DNA of 11,522 bases, taken from NCBI GenBank assembly GCA_028715225.1, contig JAQUSH010000014.1, positions 1-11,522 on the forward strand, written 5' to 3'. The translations under genes and the position numbers were made by a program. Shown here piece by piece: positions 11,323 through 11,522 of this stretch (position 1 is its first letter; every line of letters starts with the position of its first letter). A model generated the notes under the pieces. The model saw nothing but the letters and a program-made list of their open reading frames with translations, searched no databases and was not told where the DNA came from. The stretch comes from Candidatus Aenigmatarchaeota archaeon (GTDB taxonomy: Archaea > Aenigmatarchaeota > Aenigmatarchaeia > Aenigmatarchaeales > Aenigmatarchaeaceae).

Positions 11323-11522
11323 TTATAATTTGTTGGCAAAATTTTTGATAGCGTCTATTGGAATAATATCTTTAACAATGCAATTCAGATCTACGTTTCC
11401 AGCCTTTTCTGAAAAATAAACTGGTTTATTTTTGCCTAAAGCATAACCGATTTCTAAGTTGACAGATGAACCAATATAGCCATCAATATTTATTACATAA
11501 AGAGCCTCTGCTTTATCAATCC
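11323..11522 (-). CDS. Nucleoside 2-deoxyribosyltransferase-like protein, C-terminal part (runs off the window)
   Basis: Reading the minus strand from the window edge gives 65 residues ending at TAA (11323-11325). They begin IDKAEALYVINIDGYIGSSV and continue NLEIGYALGKNKPVYFSEKA. A hydrophobic strand, then N-x-D-G-Y-I-G, then an acidic residue in E-I-G-Y-A and a K-P-V-Y strand is the recognisable end of nucleoside 2-deoxyribosyltransferase-like Rossmann domains. In these the Glu of the E-x-x-Y-A segment is the likely nucleophile, although some members are nucleotide hydrolases or have other roles. The 5' end and start codon lie beyond the window, so exact substrate and completeness cannot be judged. 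It converges on the nucleotidyltransferase-like gene. Confidence 0.75.
   Translation of the reverse strand, partial: IDKAEALYVINIDGYIGSSVNLEIGYALGKNKPVYFSEKAGNVDLNCIVKDIIPIDAIKNFANKL

Overview
The window is an AT-rich, densely packed stretch of an archaeal chromosome, most likely from a DPANN-type lineage (Woesearchaeota or Pacearchaeota-like). The archaeal assignment is firm. It rests on a geranylgeranylglyceryl-phosphate synthase family protein, an archaeal Dph2, an Rpo11/RpoL-like subunit, transcription factor S, an archaeal Ser-His type signal peptidase, and TATA boxes about 25-29 bp upstream of most start codons, which indicates leaderless mRNAs. The DPANN placement is an inference from the compact or divergent versions of these proteins and from the long insertion in the signal peptidase. 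No tRNA, rRNA, CRISPR array or insertion sequence was seen.

Layout. 37-795 (+): coiled-coil protein, meeting tail to tail the GGGP synthase gene 790-1647 (-), which has an unusual 56-residue basic tail. A divergent promoter region leads to ppsA (1742-3988, PEP synthase) and a tightly linked rhomboid protease (3990-4739). An unknown beta-rich protein (4775-5305) and a short dph2 (5330-6136) follow. dph2 overlaps tail to tail a minus-strand pair: a Doc-type Fic protein (6267-6680) and a 40-codon ORF (6133-6255) that is a candidate partner. From the other side of that promoter region run an Rpo11-like gene (6780-7046), two unrecognised genes (7078-7440, 7471-8082) and signal peptidase I (8107-8718).

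The accessory part is 8719-10128. A winged-helix/minimal nucleotidyltransferase gene (8854-9420) overlaps a HEPN gene (9407-9937), the classic MNT-HEPN toxin-antitoxin layout. Two identical dyads, TATTAC-N5-GTAATA, spaced exactly 21 bp, lie between its TATA box and start codon and look like an autoregulatory operator. A 191-bp gap follows, with a 20-bp perfect palindrome and a 10-bp hairpin. Next come a winged-helix regulator (10129-10461), transcription factor S (10496-10825), a small nucleotidyltransferase-like protein (10923-11303) and, on the minus strand, the 3' end of a nucleoside 2-deoxyribosyltransferase-like gene running off the window.

How the genes fit together: housekeeping functions (gluconeogenic PEP formation, membrane lipid ether formation, EF2 diphthamide modification, transcription, protein export) are interleaved with two candidate toxin-antitoxin modules (Fic/Doc and MNT-HEPN). 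Most genes appear to have their own promoter, often overlapping the stop codon of the gene before. Only two genes have both a Shine-Dalgarno-like site and a TATA box about 42 bp upstream: the GGGP synthase and the HTH-MNT gene.
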